Part shown: positions 11,426 through 23,560 of the stretch, one piece after another
Layout of the letters: each line of letters begins with the position of its first letter
Numbering within the stretch: position 1 is the stretch's first letter
Made by a program: the position numbers and the translations under genes
Assembly (NCBI GenBank): GCA_014155875.1
Contig: JACEFZ010024504.1
Coordinates: forward strand, 434,001 to 498,000
Source: Cepaea nemoralis
Taxonomy: Eukaryota; Mollusca; Gastropoda; Stylommatophora; Helicidae
Reading direction: 5' to 3'
Length of the DNA: 64,000 nucleotides
Notes under the pieces: model-generated
Database searches by the model: none
What the model saw: only the letters and a program-made list of their open reading frames with translations
What the model was told of the DNA's origin: nothing

Positions 11426-11540
11426 GGACCGGCCATTTCCGTCCGATACGTTAAACGGGCAGAACGTCTCAAAACGGCTGAAGGGCCGAATGTAAGACGG
11501 GCCTGCGCGCCCAATTTGTGACCCTAATAAAGTTGATTTG
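11426..11540 (+). repeat. Dispersed repeat 3' end with (GATTT)n tail
   Basis: A GC-rich block reading GGGCCGAATGTAAGACGG and CCCAATTTGTGACCCT, followed by AATAAAG and TTGATTTGATTTGATT. A homologous block lies inverted at 43383-43470 with the same order and tail. Such tails with short tandem units are usual for LINE or SINE 3' ends. The parent element is not identified here. Confidence 0.75.
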
Positions 11541-11951
11541 ATTTGATTTGATACTATTATGCATTGTAAAAACGCGATCTCTCGGCTTTCCGATACTTCC
11601 GATGGCTACTTTCGCTTTCGCCGACAGCTTGACAACGTGGCCGCCATTTGTAAACGCGCTACAATAAATTGGACAGACTTTTACGGACTTTTTTTGATAG
11701 TTTTCGGGGTTTTAACGCTGTTTTTCAAAACGGATTTCGGCGATTCTTCAAGTGATAGCCGAGATTTCGCTCTGTTCAATTTAAGTGACATTAAAGGGCA
11801 CGAAGTTGACTATTAATCGGAGCTAGATATCAGTGAAAAGCGTTACTTTGCATTAGCAGTCGTGATGCTGAATTATGCTTATCTCATTACCCAAAAAAAT
11901 AATGTTCCTAAATGTTTCCTCTGCACCCATTTCAGATGCTTTGCTTCATTA
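11541..11951. other. BRD8 intron sequence, no recognised feature
   Basis: Non-coding sequence. An 85-codon open frame at 11559-11816 on the plus strand has no recognisable domain. Confidence 0.5.
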
Positions 11952-12220
11952 TCAAAAGTTATTTACAGCCAGCTGGTTAGCTACATGTGAAACCCGTCTC
12001 ACCTGCAGTAATTGTGACCAGTTCCATACATAATTGATTCCTAATTCTAAGGCATCAAGAGATACTTCACCATGCACAAAGCTGCCATTTAATGCCCGCG
12101 GTTTATACCTTCTGTCCATATACAATGTTCCAATGACAGAAGTTTTTACAGCTAGTATATCCAATTCCTTGTTTCTGTGCACCCTTGCATGACCTGGACA
12201 ACAACACCACCTCCCCCTCC
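11952..12220 (-). pseudogene. Fragment of a LINE RNase H C-terminus
   Basis: The minus strand reads CCCPGHARVHRNKELDILA near 12205-12150, the conserved C-terminal RNase H block of LINE proteins (normally GHAGVxGNxxAD). The Asp of the AD pair and other residues have changed. It lies just 3' of the family R LINE but is probably from a different element, because family R ends in a zinc finger. Confidence 0.55.
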
Positions 12221-12282
12221 CCCCACTCGGCAACTTGCCATCTTGACAGACGATAGATTGTGCTTTAAAAAGGCATAATAAC

Positions 12283-15200
12283 TTTTACCTATGGCGGTAT
12301 TGAATGTGACTGATAAGGCCAATTCGCGCTGTACATGTTCGTTCACAGTGGGAGCATGTGAACACGTGGTCATTTCCACCATCATGCACCATCTTAGGTC
12401 TCACACGCTTGGTGTGTGACTTATCTGCAATAATTTTCTCTTTTGTCTTTATTCCATTTCTGATGTTTGCCCTCCATGCAACACGTTAGAAGCCACTTGC
12501 TCCCACTGTGCATTATCAATGCCTGTATCAATCATGTCCCGCTTACACACATCTTTATATCGTGGTAGAGGTCGACCCTGAGATCTCTTACCCATCTGTA
12601 AATCACCAAAATAGATGTCCTTGGTATTCTACCATCATCCATCCTATCCATCTAAGTCTACAAAGACTGAGCATGGAATAAACTGTCACACAACCTGATC
12701 TTTCCAATACTTCAGTATTTGTGATTTTGTCTTGCCACTTAATACCAAGAATTCTTCGTAGACACCGCATATGAAAGCTCTTTAAACGTTTCTCTTGGTG
12801 TGAGTAAGTTGTCCAAGTTTCACTGTCACAAAGAAGAGTACTAAGGACACAGGCTTGATAGACAAGAACTTTTGTTTTGACAGTAAACTTCCTGTTCTCC
12901 CAGACTCTTTTTCTTAACCTGTTCATTGTTGTTGCTGCCTTACCAATCCGGATGTTGATTTCCTGATCTAGGGATAATTTGTTATTTACCACTGATCCTA
13001 GATATGTAAAATGGTCTACCATCTCTAGTTTGGCATCGTCAATAAAGATTGATGGTACCCCATGTGCACCTTGTGACATAATCTGTGTCTTCTTTTTGCT
13101 AATTGTTAAACCAAATTCAGAACAAGCATTGGAGAATGCAGATAGTAGACATTGCAATTCTTCCTCAGAGTGGGTCGTAACTGCAGCATCATCTGCAAAA
13201 AGCAACTCTCTGATCAGTACCCTCCTAATTTTGGTCTTGGTCTTCAATCTCTGAGCATTGTAAAGGCCGCCATCTGAGCGTGAGTGAATGTTTATACCAC
13301 CATCCTGATCACGAAAGGTATATTTCAGCAGAAGTGAAAAGTATATCCCAAAGAGGGTGGGAGCTAGTACACAACCTTGCTTAACTCCACTCTTGATTTC
13401 AAACTCTTCAGAAGTTGCACCATCAAACTTGATTATACCCTTCATGCCTGTGTGGAACGATTCCACAATGGACAGAAGAGTTGGTGGGCAGCCAATCTTC
13501 TTTAGTGCCTTGAACAGACCCTCACGACTGACCAAATCAAATGCCTTTGTGAGGTCGATGAAGGCAATAAACAGTGGTTGATTCTGTTCACAGCATTTTT
13601 CTTGCATTTGTCGCAATGAGAATATCATATCAATGGTAGACCGGTTCTGTCGAAAGCCACACTGTGATTCGGGGTAGACTTGATCTCCTAGGACTTGAAG
13701 TCTGCGCAGAACAATTCTGGCAAATACTTTTCCAACAATACACAGAAGTGAGATACCCCTATAGTTGTTGCAGTCGCTCCGATCGCCCTTGTTCTTGTAC
13801 AGTGTTATGATGCTTGAATCTTTGAAATCCTGTGGGACTTGTCCTTCTCGCCAGCATAGCTCTATTAGCTGGTGGATCTGTAGAGTGAGTGTGTCTTGCC
13901 CACTCCTGATAACCTCTATTGGAATCCCATCCTTACCTGGAGCCTTGCCAGATGCAAGTTCATTTATAGCACACTTAACTTCTGTTATGGTGGGAAGTGT
14001 GTCCAGGTGGTCAAGAGTTGGTAGAGCCTCTATGGCGTTGAGGGCATCATCCGCTAGTTTGGTCTCACTTGAGTAAAGCTCCAAATAGTGCTCTACCCAT
14101 CTGTCCATCTGCTGTTTCTTATCAGTTATGATTTCTCCAGTCAAGGTTTTCAATGGTGCACTTCTTTTGATCACTGGACCACAGGCTTTCTTTATTCCTT
14201 CATACATGCTTCTGATGTTTCCCTTATCACTTGCGATTTGAATGGACTCACATAACTTGATCCAATAATCATTTGCACACTGCCTGGCAGCCTTTTGCAC
14301 ATCCTTCCTAGCTTGCTTTAGCTCACTCAGAGTGTTACGCGTTGGTCTTTCCTTGTTTCTTAAGAGAGCTATCTTCTTCTTATCAATCAAGGGCTGCAGA
14401 GTCTGGCTGTTTGCCGCAAACCAGTCCTGCCTCTTATGATCCACAGTGCCGTAAACCCCTACGGCAGTTTTATAAAGAGTTTCCTTAAGTTGACCCCACT
14501 TTTCATTTACTGTACAATTTTCTGGTGTATCAGTGAAAGCGTCTTCAAGTTGCTGTTGAAACTGAAAGCACTTTTCAGGATCATGAGTGTTAATAATATT
14601 AATCCTGGGGCTAGATTTGTGTTTAGCTGTGTAGATTCTCTTTGGTCTCAGTCTAACCCTTGCAACAACCAAAGAGTGATCCGTATCACAGTCAGCACTG
14701 TGGTAACTTCGAGTCAATGATATATGGTTCAGATGTTGTCTCCGTGTGATGATGAAGTCCAGCTGGTGCCAATGGCCGGATCTTGGATGTTTCCATGTGA
14801 CCTTATGCAGCTCTTTTGTTTTAAAAAAGGAGTTTGTAATACATAGGTCATTTCTGGTGCAATGCTCCAGCAGCCTTTGCCCATTTTCATTCATGCGACC
14901 GATGTTGTATTTTCCAAGGCACACTGGCCATGAACTCGAGTCCTTGCCCACACGAGCATTGAAATCACCGAGCATATAAATGTAGTCAGATTTTGGAACT
15001 GCCTTGATCACGGAGTCTAACTCCTCATAGAACGAATCCTTCACATCATCAGAGGAATCGAGTGTCGGTGCATATGCAGTAATAATGGTGGCAAAACCAC
15101 AAGAGGTTGCCAAGCGCAGGGATAATAGTCTTTCATTTCCTCCTGCTGGAATTTCAATCATTCCCAGTAGCGAATTCTTCACTGCAAAGCCCACACCGTG

Positions 15201-16165
15201 TTGCCTTTTTTCTGCCTGCCCTCTACCCTTCCAAAAAAAGGTGTAATTGTTTTTCCTGAGTGACCCTTCCTCAGCGAGGCGAGTCTCCTGCAGGCCAGCA
15301 ATATCAATGTTAAGACGATTGAGTTCGGCATCAATCACAGCCGTTTTTCTCACATCGTCAATATTGGTCAAGTCAGTGGAAAATCCTGGACACATGGTTC
15401 TCACGTTCCAGGTTGCAAGCCGTAGCTTGAGGTTTCTATTTTTCTTTTTATTAGTACCTGGTGCATTGGTTTTACAGCCTGCGATTCAGATTTTGTTCTA
15501 GCCCCAAGCACCCATTGAAGCAAACAGGCTGTGGCGGATAAGCATCCAATTGGCCGGGGGCTGCCCAGCTTGAGGCGGGCGGTAGCTGATCAGTGACACC
15601 TGTAGGTGTCTCCCACCGTCAGAGGCAACGCGTGGCGCCCCATGTCTACGCCAACTGACAGGGACTTATAACCCGTAACAGTTGCCTCTCGCTTTGATTC
15701 CGAGACCGGTTAAGACCAGGGATGGAGTTATTGCCTCTCCATAGCACAAAGCCTGGGCTAAAATATAGAGATCATGTGTTGCCCATGCAGCATGATCCCT
15801 CTCTCGGCCTGCCTAGTTCACTCCAGAGGAAAGGTAACACCTCTACATCTGGAACAAGACAAGCTGCAGAAGCTGCCAGATCAGCAAAGCAATGCTCTAA
15901 GTGTCCGCCTGTCGGAGCTTCGATCCTAGACCAGCCGCCAACCAAGGCTTAGGGCCTGGTCTGCCCTGCCATGACATTTTGTCTTTAGGTTGCATTTCCT
16001 CGCACCAGGGTAAGGCTTGTACCCTCCCAATTGCGCTCTTCCGCCCAAAGCCGTTGGCACAATGTGGGGTGTTGGGTGTGGTAAGCGCCGCCCAATGTTC
16101 GGCGCTAACAGAAAGCAGGTAGTACCGTCTACTGTTATACAGTAGCTCAGTCATATCTGACTAAG
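12283..16165 (-). mobile_element. APE-type LINE, family R (near full length)
   Basis: A non-LTR retrotransposon read right to left, same sense as BRD8. It has a GC-rich non-coding leader (about 16165-15405), a long protein frame (15404-12603), and a 3' part with frameshifts (12602-12283). Decoded across the shifts, the 3' part gives DGRIPKDIYFGDL and RSQGRPLPRYKDVCKRDM, then a C2H2-like finger CSHCERTCTARIGLISH. The architecture matches the craniofacial-development-protein-2-like LINE proteins common in invertebrates. The clade (RTE or related) is not settled. No clear target duplication was found. Confidence 0.85.
12603..15404 (-). CDS. LINE R endonuclease and reverse transcriptase (3' end frameshifted)
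   Basis: A frame of 933 codons. The N-terminus is an AP-like endonuclease: LQETRL near residue 40, GDFNARVG near 145, and SADCDTDHSL near 240. The polymerase has SGKAPGKDGIP, GISLLCIVGKVFARI, GVKQGCVLAP, and LLFADDAA near 735. It ends early at 12603, where a frame change turns the conserved DGRIP motif into a read-out; the true protein continues about 100 codons to a zinc finger near 12285. The protein nicks target DNA and reverse transcribes the LINE RNA at the nick. There is no RNase H domain. The start Met is uncertain. Confidence 0.88.
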   Translation of the reverse strand: MRTMCPGFSTDLTNIDDVRKTAVIDAELNRLNIDIAGLQETRLAEEGSLRKNNYTFFWKGRGQAEKRQHGVGFAVKNSLLGMIEIPAGGNERLLSLRLATSCGFATIITAYAPTLDSSDDVKDSFYEELDSVIKAVPKSDYIYMLGDFNARVGKDSSSWPVCLGKYNIGRMNENGQRLLEHCTRNDLCITNSFFKTKELHKVTWKHPRSGHWHQLDFIITRRQHLNHISLTRSYHSADCDTDHSLVVARVRLRPKRIYTAKHKSSPRINIINTHDPEKCFQFQQQLEDAFTDTPENCTVNEKWGQLKETLYKTAVGVYGTVDHKRQDWFAANSQTLQPLIDKKKIALLRNKERPTRNTLSELKQARKDVQKAARQCANDYWIKLCESIQIASDKGNIRSMYEGIKKACGPVIKRSAPLKTLTGEIITDKKQQMDRWVEHYLELYSSETKLADDALNAIEALPTLDHLDTLPTITEVKCAINELASGKAPGKDGIPIEVIRSGQDTLTLQIHQLIELCWREGQVPQDFKDSSIITLYKNKGDRSDCNNYRGISLLCIVGKVFARIVLRRLQVLGDQVYPESQCGFRQNRSTIDMIFSLRQMQEKCCEQNQPLFIAFIDLTKAFDLVSREGLFKALKKIGCPPTLLSIVESFHTGMKGIIKFDGATSEEFEIKSGVKQGCVLAPTLFGIYFSLLLKYTFRDQDGGINIHSRSDGGLYNAQRLKTKTKIRRVLIRELLFADDAAVTTHSEEELQCLLSAFSNACSEFGLTISKKKTQIMSQGAHGVPSIFIDDAKLEMVDHFTYLGSVVNNKLSLDQEINIRIGKAATTMNRLRKRVWENRKFTVKTKVLVYQACVLSTLLCDSETWTTYSHQEKRLKSFHMRCLRRILGIKWQDKITNTEVLERSGCVTVYSMLSLCRLRWIGWMMVEYQGHLFW

Positions 16166-16815
16166 ACCTGACACCACCTGGACAACAGATCCACATAAAT
16201 TTCATAATCTCTGAGGCATCCAGAAGCAGCAGCCATTCAAGCCTCAGTCATTCATTCCAAACTTTCTTATACATGGAGAGTCAATGACAATAATTGCCCC
16301 TGTAAGTGAAGTACTGGAAAGACATTTTAATGCTATACTGACAGCCTTGATCACTATTCTAGTCAAAAGAAGAAGTTCATTATTCTCATTCTGGGTGTCT
16401 GATATCCCCTGCTCTGTTCAGTAATGATTCTAACTCTGTAGATGAGAAATCCCTCTTGATTTGTAGCCACATAGCACACTCTCATCAGTATATACTCTTG
16501 TGATATCAACCCCAGCATAAATGTGATGAAACTAAAAAAATAACTGGATGAAGACGTCATTAAAGACTGTCTTATAACTTTTTTCAGTAATGTTGTATGC
16601 GATGATGTTAAGACTGTAATGTTACTTCTACTCTCTCACTGTGGTGAGTTAGCCATAAGGTGAAAATGTAGAGAACATATAAGTCCTTCTCAGCAGCTTT
16701 TATGTAACCATACGCAAGACATCTTTAACATTTCCTTGTCATACATTGTAACATAAAGTGCAGTTACAGATGAGACAGCCGAGTATGTACTTTTGAGGCA
16801 CTGGTACAGGGATAG
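16166..16815. other. BRD8 intron sequence, no recognised feature
   Basis: AT-rich non-coding DNA between LINE R and the foldback element. No domain, tandem repeat or RNA gene was recognised. Confidence 0.55.
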
Positions 16816-16823
16816 GATAAGTA

Positions 16824-16946
16824 GGCACTCTTCCGACAGACGGGTCTAAATAGTTCTGCAGTGAATAAGTTAGGGTTAGGGTTAGTGTTAGTTATATAAA
16901 ATTATTCACTGCAGAACTATTAAGACCCGTCTGTCGGAAGAGTGCC
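16824..16946. mobile_element. Foldback MITE with 8-bp target duplication and TTAGGG-rich loop
   Basis: A 123-bp palindromic element. The terminal inverted repeats are about 46 bp with one mismatch, starting GGCACTCTTCCGACAGACGG. Both sides carry the perfect 8-bp direct repeat GATAAGTA (16816-16823 and 16947-16954). The short loop contains TTAGGGTTAGGGTTAG (16870-16885). An 8-bp duplication fits hAT, P or Merlin transposases; the GG start argues against a typical hAT end. No coding capacity. Confidence 0.9.
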
Positions 16947-17146
16947 GATAAGTATTTCCACATTGCAGAAAATTATGTTGAAAAATACAATGAAAGTGTA
17001 AGTACAAATAAAAAATGGTGTTCACATTCCCATTTCATTAATTTGTTTAAAATAATCATTTAAAAAAAAAAAAACTTATTACTTCCTCTCATACAATGCC
17101 TCAAAAATGAACATATAACTGAAAAAAAAGAAAGAATAGTACTCAC

Positions 17147-17299
17147 ATGTTTTAGCCGCTGAAGTTCTGTAGCTGTTTTAACATCACTTTTGAGCAATTT
17201 TAGAAGATGAGATGCTGATAGTTTTTCTGCTGCTGACACAATAGGTGGAGGTGTAGGAAACGCTGCACTACCTGAATGAGTGCTTTCTTCGTCTGTCAA
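17147..17299 (-). CDS. BRD8: BRD8 exon 5 of those visible (LxxLL motif)
   Basis: A 153-bp exon of exactly 51 codons. The acceptor is TTGGTATATCTCAG and the donor is ACAT/GTGAGTAC. It is phase 0 at both ends. The peptide starts LTDEESTHSGS, runs through a Pro-rich stretch, and then has SASHLLKLLKSDV, which contains an LxxLL nuclear-receptor box. BRD8 was described as a nuclear receptor coactivator, so this motif is plausible in function, though that is inference. About 40 bp upstream lies a very long pyrimidine tract. Confidence 0.83.
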
Positions 17300-17340
17300 C
17301 TGAGATATACCAAGATAACAAATATTTTCAAATGTATATG

Positions 17341-18785
<1,445 letters not shown>

Positions 18786-20150
18786 TAGTTTCTTCTTCTT
18801 TTCGTTCATCCGGAGTGTTTTTTCAGATGTGATTGCGGTGTGTCTGTTATGCGCCCTTGGGCCGAAACCCGTAGGCCAACACATCGACTTTAGCGTGCTT
18901 TTTTGACCAGGTAGCATTCCTGGGAGACTCTCACTTTTGTGGTGCCATCTACAACCATGCTGGCCAAGTTAGAACGGTCGAAGACAATGGTCATCCCTCA
19001 AGGGAAGGCAGGGACAGTCCATAGCATTTTCCGCCATCCAAGGTTGCTTCCATAGTTGCAGGGCCGACACATAACGCCCTGGATCTGGGCTCACCTAGGG
19101 AAATCGTCACGTCCTGCTCATGGCTGCTTTTAAATCCTCACTTCAATATATTGGTCATTTCGTTTGCCCTGGGCCATTCCCGCACAAACCAGACAGGTTT
19201 GCAGACGGTATCCACTCAGCGAGTTTTCGGACATGTGCTTGTCGTTGCGCCCGTCAGAGCTGTTCCAGGCACGACAGACATTCGGAAAACTACCTAGTCA
19301 GAGCTGTTCCGAACAAGAGCGGCATTCGGAAACTAGATAGTCAGAGCTGTTCCTAGCATGAGAGACATTCGGACGAGACATTTCACTCGGACGTAATTGC
19401 GTAGTGTCAATTTTTAGTTTGCCACCCGTAGGACGACACTTCCGGCTTCCGGCGGGCATTTTTTAATGAGGTTCCTCGGGATTCGAGACTCTTGTTTCAG
19501 CTTCCACACAGCAAGCTTTCGCTTCGGGCTGCCACGTAATGGATTCGCAAGACAGGCGTTCCATTTCGTGTCAACGAGACAATTTTCCACCTTTGACTAC
19601 ACTCACTCCATGAGTGTGGTTACAGACTATCGGACGTCTGCGAGACGTGCGACCGAGGTGTTTTCCCACCTTTTGTACTCGCTCACGAGGTAGGCTACAT
19701 GTGCTGCCGGCTCAGCACCTTTCCTCCGTGCGTCTGTGGGCGAGTAACGGTCAGGCCCTTTCATCCGGGGATACCTCATATCCCCCAGCTAAGAGCCATC
19801 GAACGAATCTGCGCCGAGCATGTAGCGTTCTCAGCACATTATCACAATTTGATGTAGGTTTGTGTCGGCCAGGCTCTCACTTCTGAGAGTTTATGGCTTA
19901 GAGACGTTCAGCCATACACCTCGGATGGGAGCCTTAGAGGTTATGTCCGGACTGAGATTTAGGGATCGTTTGCCTGATTTTGACTGCTATCCTCAGTCTT
20001 ACCTGCAGAGCAGCAGGTTGTGTCTCTCTTAGTCTGGTCCCTATCCCACGAGCCATCCGATATGTAGTTTTCACCCATCGGCAAGCACATGGGGTCGATG
20101 GGACACGCAAGCTCCCCCACCACGGCAAGGTGGAGACACATCGGGGGAGG
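18786..20150 (-). mobile_element. Non-autonomous derivative of LINE J (5' leader plus 3' UTR, no ORF)
   Basis: Read right to left. The segment at 20150-19990 resembles the leader of LINE J at 42700-42540 (shared GTGTCTCCACCTT and a CAGCAGG/TGTCTCTCT block). From about 19620 to 18786 it matches the LINE J 3' region at 36650-35936, including the ACTCCGGATGAACG end followed by GAA-type repeats. No endonuclease, polymerase or RNase H lies between. It therefore looks like a LINE with its coding part deleted. Whether it amplified as such, or is one deleted copy, cannot be told from one locus. Confidence 0.65.
19253..19383. repeat. 44-bp minisatellite, about 3 copies
   Basis: The unit starts GTCAGAGCTGTTCC at 19253, 19297 and 19340, giving periods of 44 and 43 bp. 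It lies within the LINE J-derived element and is absent at the corresponding place near 36.3 kb, where a different 104-bp unit is tandemly repeated. Confidence 0.8.
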
Positions 20151-20573
20151 TCTATTTAGTTTAATTGCAGTCTAAATACTATACTAAGAGTGACGTGTAG
20201 TAACAGTAATTGAAAATATAGGTATCAATGGCCTGGGGGTGGGGTGGGTAAGAAAAGAAAGAACTTTGTTAAAAAAGAACACACAGAATTTCTGGCTCAC
20301 ACTATGCTAACAAAAGGTATTCATAAAAATTTATGTTAATGGCTTACGGCTGAAAAGGAATTGATCAGGCACAACTGGATGAGTTCTTTGGACAAATGTC
20401 ACAGCAAAAGAAATATTTCAAAGAGTTGGGAGATATATCATATGATGGAAGAATGATAGCAGAAACCAGTCACAAGATCTAATAAATGGATGACAAATGT
20501 AGCCTGTCAACAGTAGTATATTGGAGGCACAGTAGCATTCTGTTTTGTGCTATCACTGTGGACCTGTGTGGTG
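20151..20573. other. BRD8 intron sequence, no recognised feature
   Basis: Non-coding sequence between the LINE J derivative and the second LTR element. Its last five bases before the LTR (20574-20578) are one copy of the target duplication AAGGG. Confidence 0.55.
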
Positions 20574-20578
20574 AAGGG

Positions 20579-21180
20579 TGTCAAGGTCCTGACAGGACAT
20601 AACAGAGGACAGACATAGGGACATGAGGTGAGTACGGGGGTAGAACAGTCTAGAAGCTTAGGACAGTAAAGACAGGTCTGTACCCTTGAGTGACAGGCTC
20701 ACCTTGGACAGAATTACGCAGTACGCCTAGCCCAACCAGGCGAGTGCGAGACAGACGTGACAGTACGACTTCCCACGGATTGCACGAGGGTCCAGTACCG
20801 CGTGACCACCGGACTGTAGAGGGGAAGTCAGACTGAGAGAGGATGCATGACTGAGTGGAGAGACAGAATAGACTTACCCTTAGACTTCAGTGCAAATGAA
20901 TGTGACCGCTACTAGACGTGTGTTTGTGTGCGAAGCTTGATACGAGTGCGCTTAGCTGTGATAAGAGCGCGAGGATCGTGTGAGAATATTGAGAGAATTG
21001 GTGCGAGAGCAAGTATTGGAGTGATATTGATTCGTTTATGTGATACTGTTGTAATCTTGTGATATTTAATGATGAGGTTTGTAAATAAATATGCCTAATA
21101 TATTTATGCGTTTATGCCTCATCTGTGCTCGCACCATCTGCCTGTCTGAACCCATCTTCTAACCCCTTGAGACGTTGACA
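20579..21180 (+). repeat. 5' LTR of the second LTR element
   Basis: 602 bp, TGTCA start and TGACA end, with AATAAA at 21084-21089. Relative to the 3' LTR it lacks 19 bp near 20831. The primer-binding site should begin at 21181, where the sequence reads GGCTAGTTATGGGGGCTC; I could not assign a tRNA. Confidence 0.92.
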
Positions 21181-21749
21181 GGCTAGTTATGGGGGCTCAA
21201 GTCCGTTTTGGCGAGTCCCAAGACAGTTAATTACGACAATTAAAATTAAACAGTAACATAGAAAATACTGTGACGGTTCTTGGACTAGCCAAGTAAAATT
21301 TATAAGCGTACACACCACACGACAACGACAATTTAACAGTTTGATAAGCAATTGTATTTACTCCACTCTACAGCTATTTATCGAATATTCTCTCTCAACA
21401 CAGACATAACAATGACACGACTTCACGACGATACTAATGTTTTTCTTTCCCACAACAGGTTGATGTAATATATTTGTGCTTGAAAACAAGTGTATATTGA
21501 CGGCTTAAGACGTCAAGTACAGAAGTCAGTGATAGTACTGGAGCAACTCCTCGGAAATCAGCTAAGTTAAGGTTTATTTCTTTGATTGTAATCTTAAATA
21601 TTCTCTCATTTTCTTTGTGACGCATGTAAATTTGTGTGCCATTTATGTGATCCTACATAAAGGAACATAATCTACTTGTGTACGGCAAAGTTTTTGGTAA
21701 GGGAGATAATGTTTGTTGTATACAAGTAAGAATATTGTAAATTTCTAAA
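21181..21749 (+). other. Untranslated leader of the second LTR element
   Basis: Non-coding sequence between the 5' LTR and the first gag-like Met. It should contain the primer-binding site and RNA packaging signals, none of which I can define from sequence. Confidence 0.5.
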
Positions 21750-22920
21750 ATGTCGACTTTGGAAAAGTGTATCGAGTTAGGGGAAAAACTAGGATACACA
21801 GGAGACAAGCTAGCAGAATGGAGTGAGAGGAAACATGCAGAATATTCGGCAAGAGAAGAGAAAGAGCAAGGACGACAGGAAAGAGCTTTAGAACGTGAAC
21901 AAAAGAAATTAGAAATTGAAAGAGCTAACAAAAAGTTAGAGTTAGAAACAGCAGCAGCTAACAAAACGTTAGAATTAGAAACAACAGCAGCTAACAAAAA
22001 GTTAGAAATAGAAGCCGCTAACAAAACAACTGAAGCAGCTATCAGACAGTACGAAATAGAATTAGAAGCTAAGAAAATATAGTCAGAAACCCAAATGAGA
22101 GTAATACAACTATAAATAGACTCTCAGGAACAAATTTCAAGTAATAAGCTAAAAAAGTAATGAAGAAGAACAAAAGTTCAAAAAGTTCCTGGGAATTGAA
22201 ACACTCTTTTGTTCTGGAGACTCTGTCAGCGCCTGGACAGAGAACTTTGAAAATCTATTACGTTACCACGAGGTTCCCAAAGTAAATTGGGTCATTATAT
22301 ACATGCGAAACTTAGCTCTGGAGCAATTGAAATTAGCAGAAACCATACCTCAAGAGTTGAGAACAGATTATGAGTACATCAAACATAGATTAATGCAACA
22401 CTTTTCACTAGATGCTGCTGGATATCAGTTACAATTCTCCAGGTTTGTGCCCAAAAGCTAATCGAACGTTCATAAATTATGTGTCAACAGTACAGGACAC
22501 ATTCTGTAAGTGGATTAGCTCAGCTAAGTTGAAAAAAGATTTGACAAATTGAAAGATTTAATGATCATAAATAAAATCATAACATCCATACCCTACATCT
22601 TTGCCAAATTTCTGCAGCAAAGTGATTGTCAGACGATTCATGAAATCGAACAGAAAGGGTCCGTATGTTTCACAGCGAATAGAGATGTTTTTATTTTACC
22701 TTAAATGATAGTGAGAACGAGGTAAAAGCTGCTATGAACATCAAACAATCAAAACCATTTTATTATAAAAATAGACCCAAAGCAAAGCCTTCACGATGCA
22801 ATTACTGCTAACTTTCACATGACCAGTACTCGATGTGTGATAAGAATCCGAACTATAGACATCAAATTGAAATGAGGTGAAAAAGCAGAGAACAAAACGT
22901 ACTGACTATAGAAGAGCAGT
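21750..22920 (+). pseudogene. gag: Gag remnant with capsid and zinc-knuckle traces
   Basis: The N-terminal frame 21750-22082 starts MSTLEKCIELGEKLGY and continues as a highly charged coiled-coil with repeats of the type ANKxLELETAA; this start is typical of gag proteins of invertebrate Ty3/gypsy elements. A stop at 22081 ends it. The following 600 bp still decode a capsid-like protein across shifts (for example ETLFCSGDSVSAWTENF, and a LRYHEVPKVNW segment). Near 22795 a Cys-x2-Cys and His cluster suggests a zinc knuckle containing a stop. The protein would package element RNA but is broken here. Confidence 0.75.
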
Positions 22921-23560
22921 TAAGTGTTTTTTCTTTTCTTTTGCAGGGCATTTGGGTATTATTCCTCTAATTGTGAGGGTCGTCGCGTGATAAAAAAGAC
23001 GAATGCCGTTCTGATTGACACCACTTCAAGTGAGAGTCAAGATGAAAGCGAGAGTGAAAATCAACATCAGAATGTAAATGCCTCAGAAGTTATTAACATA
23101 TTTAATTACGGTAACTGTAACACCTGTAGTAAGTTTCAAACAGATGGAATCTTAAAATGTGGCCATTCCATTCCAGTAGCACATGATAGTGCTAATTCCA
23201 CCTTTTAATCTAAAGGCAAACTTGATTTTCATAAGGGCTTTGTAAATAACCAGCCATGACGAATTATTCGTGATAGCGGAGCAACCCTGATTGGGGTCAG
23301 AAAAACATTTGTACGTGACATTGACTATACAGGACACTTTGTCACCTGTCGAACATTTGCAGGGAATATCGAAAAATACCCCCGGCAATGACATAAATTC
23401 ACACACACCATTCTTGTCCGGCAATGTATTATGCGCGGTGTTAGATAATCCATGTGCAGATTTAATTATTGGAAATCTTCCAGATGTAAAAAAATGTTCC
23501 AATAAATACATCAAAATTTGGGAACAAAGGCATTGCAACATTTAGGCAGTAACAAAACCG
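22921..23560 (+). pseudogene. Protease remnant of the second LTR element
   Basis: A frame from about 22943 carries an acidic linker. At about 23260-23315 the translation gives IIRDSGATLIGVRKTFV, an aspartic protease active-site motif (DSGA). Stop codons lie before and after it, so no full protease is encoded. Confidence 0.65.

Noticed and set aside
15722..16154. Two overlapping frames in GC-rich sequence as host genes
   Set aside because: The region is the non-coding leader of LINE R, and neither frame shows a domain.
16870..16885. TTAGGG repeats as an interstitial telomere
   Set aside because: Only two to three units, lying in the loop of a foldback MITE with its own target duplication.
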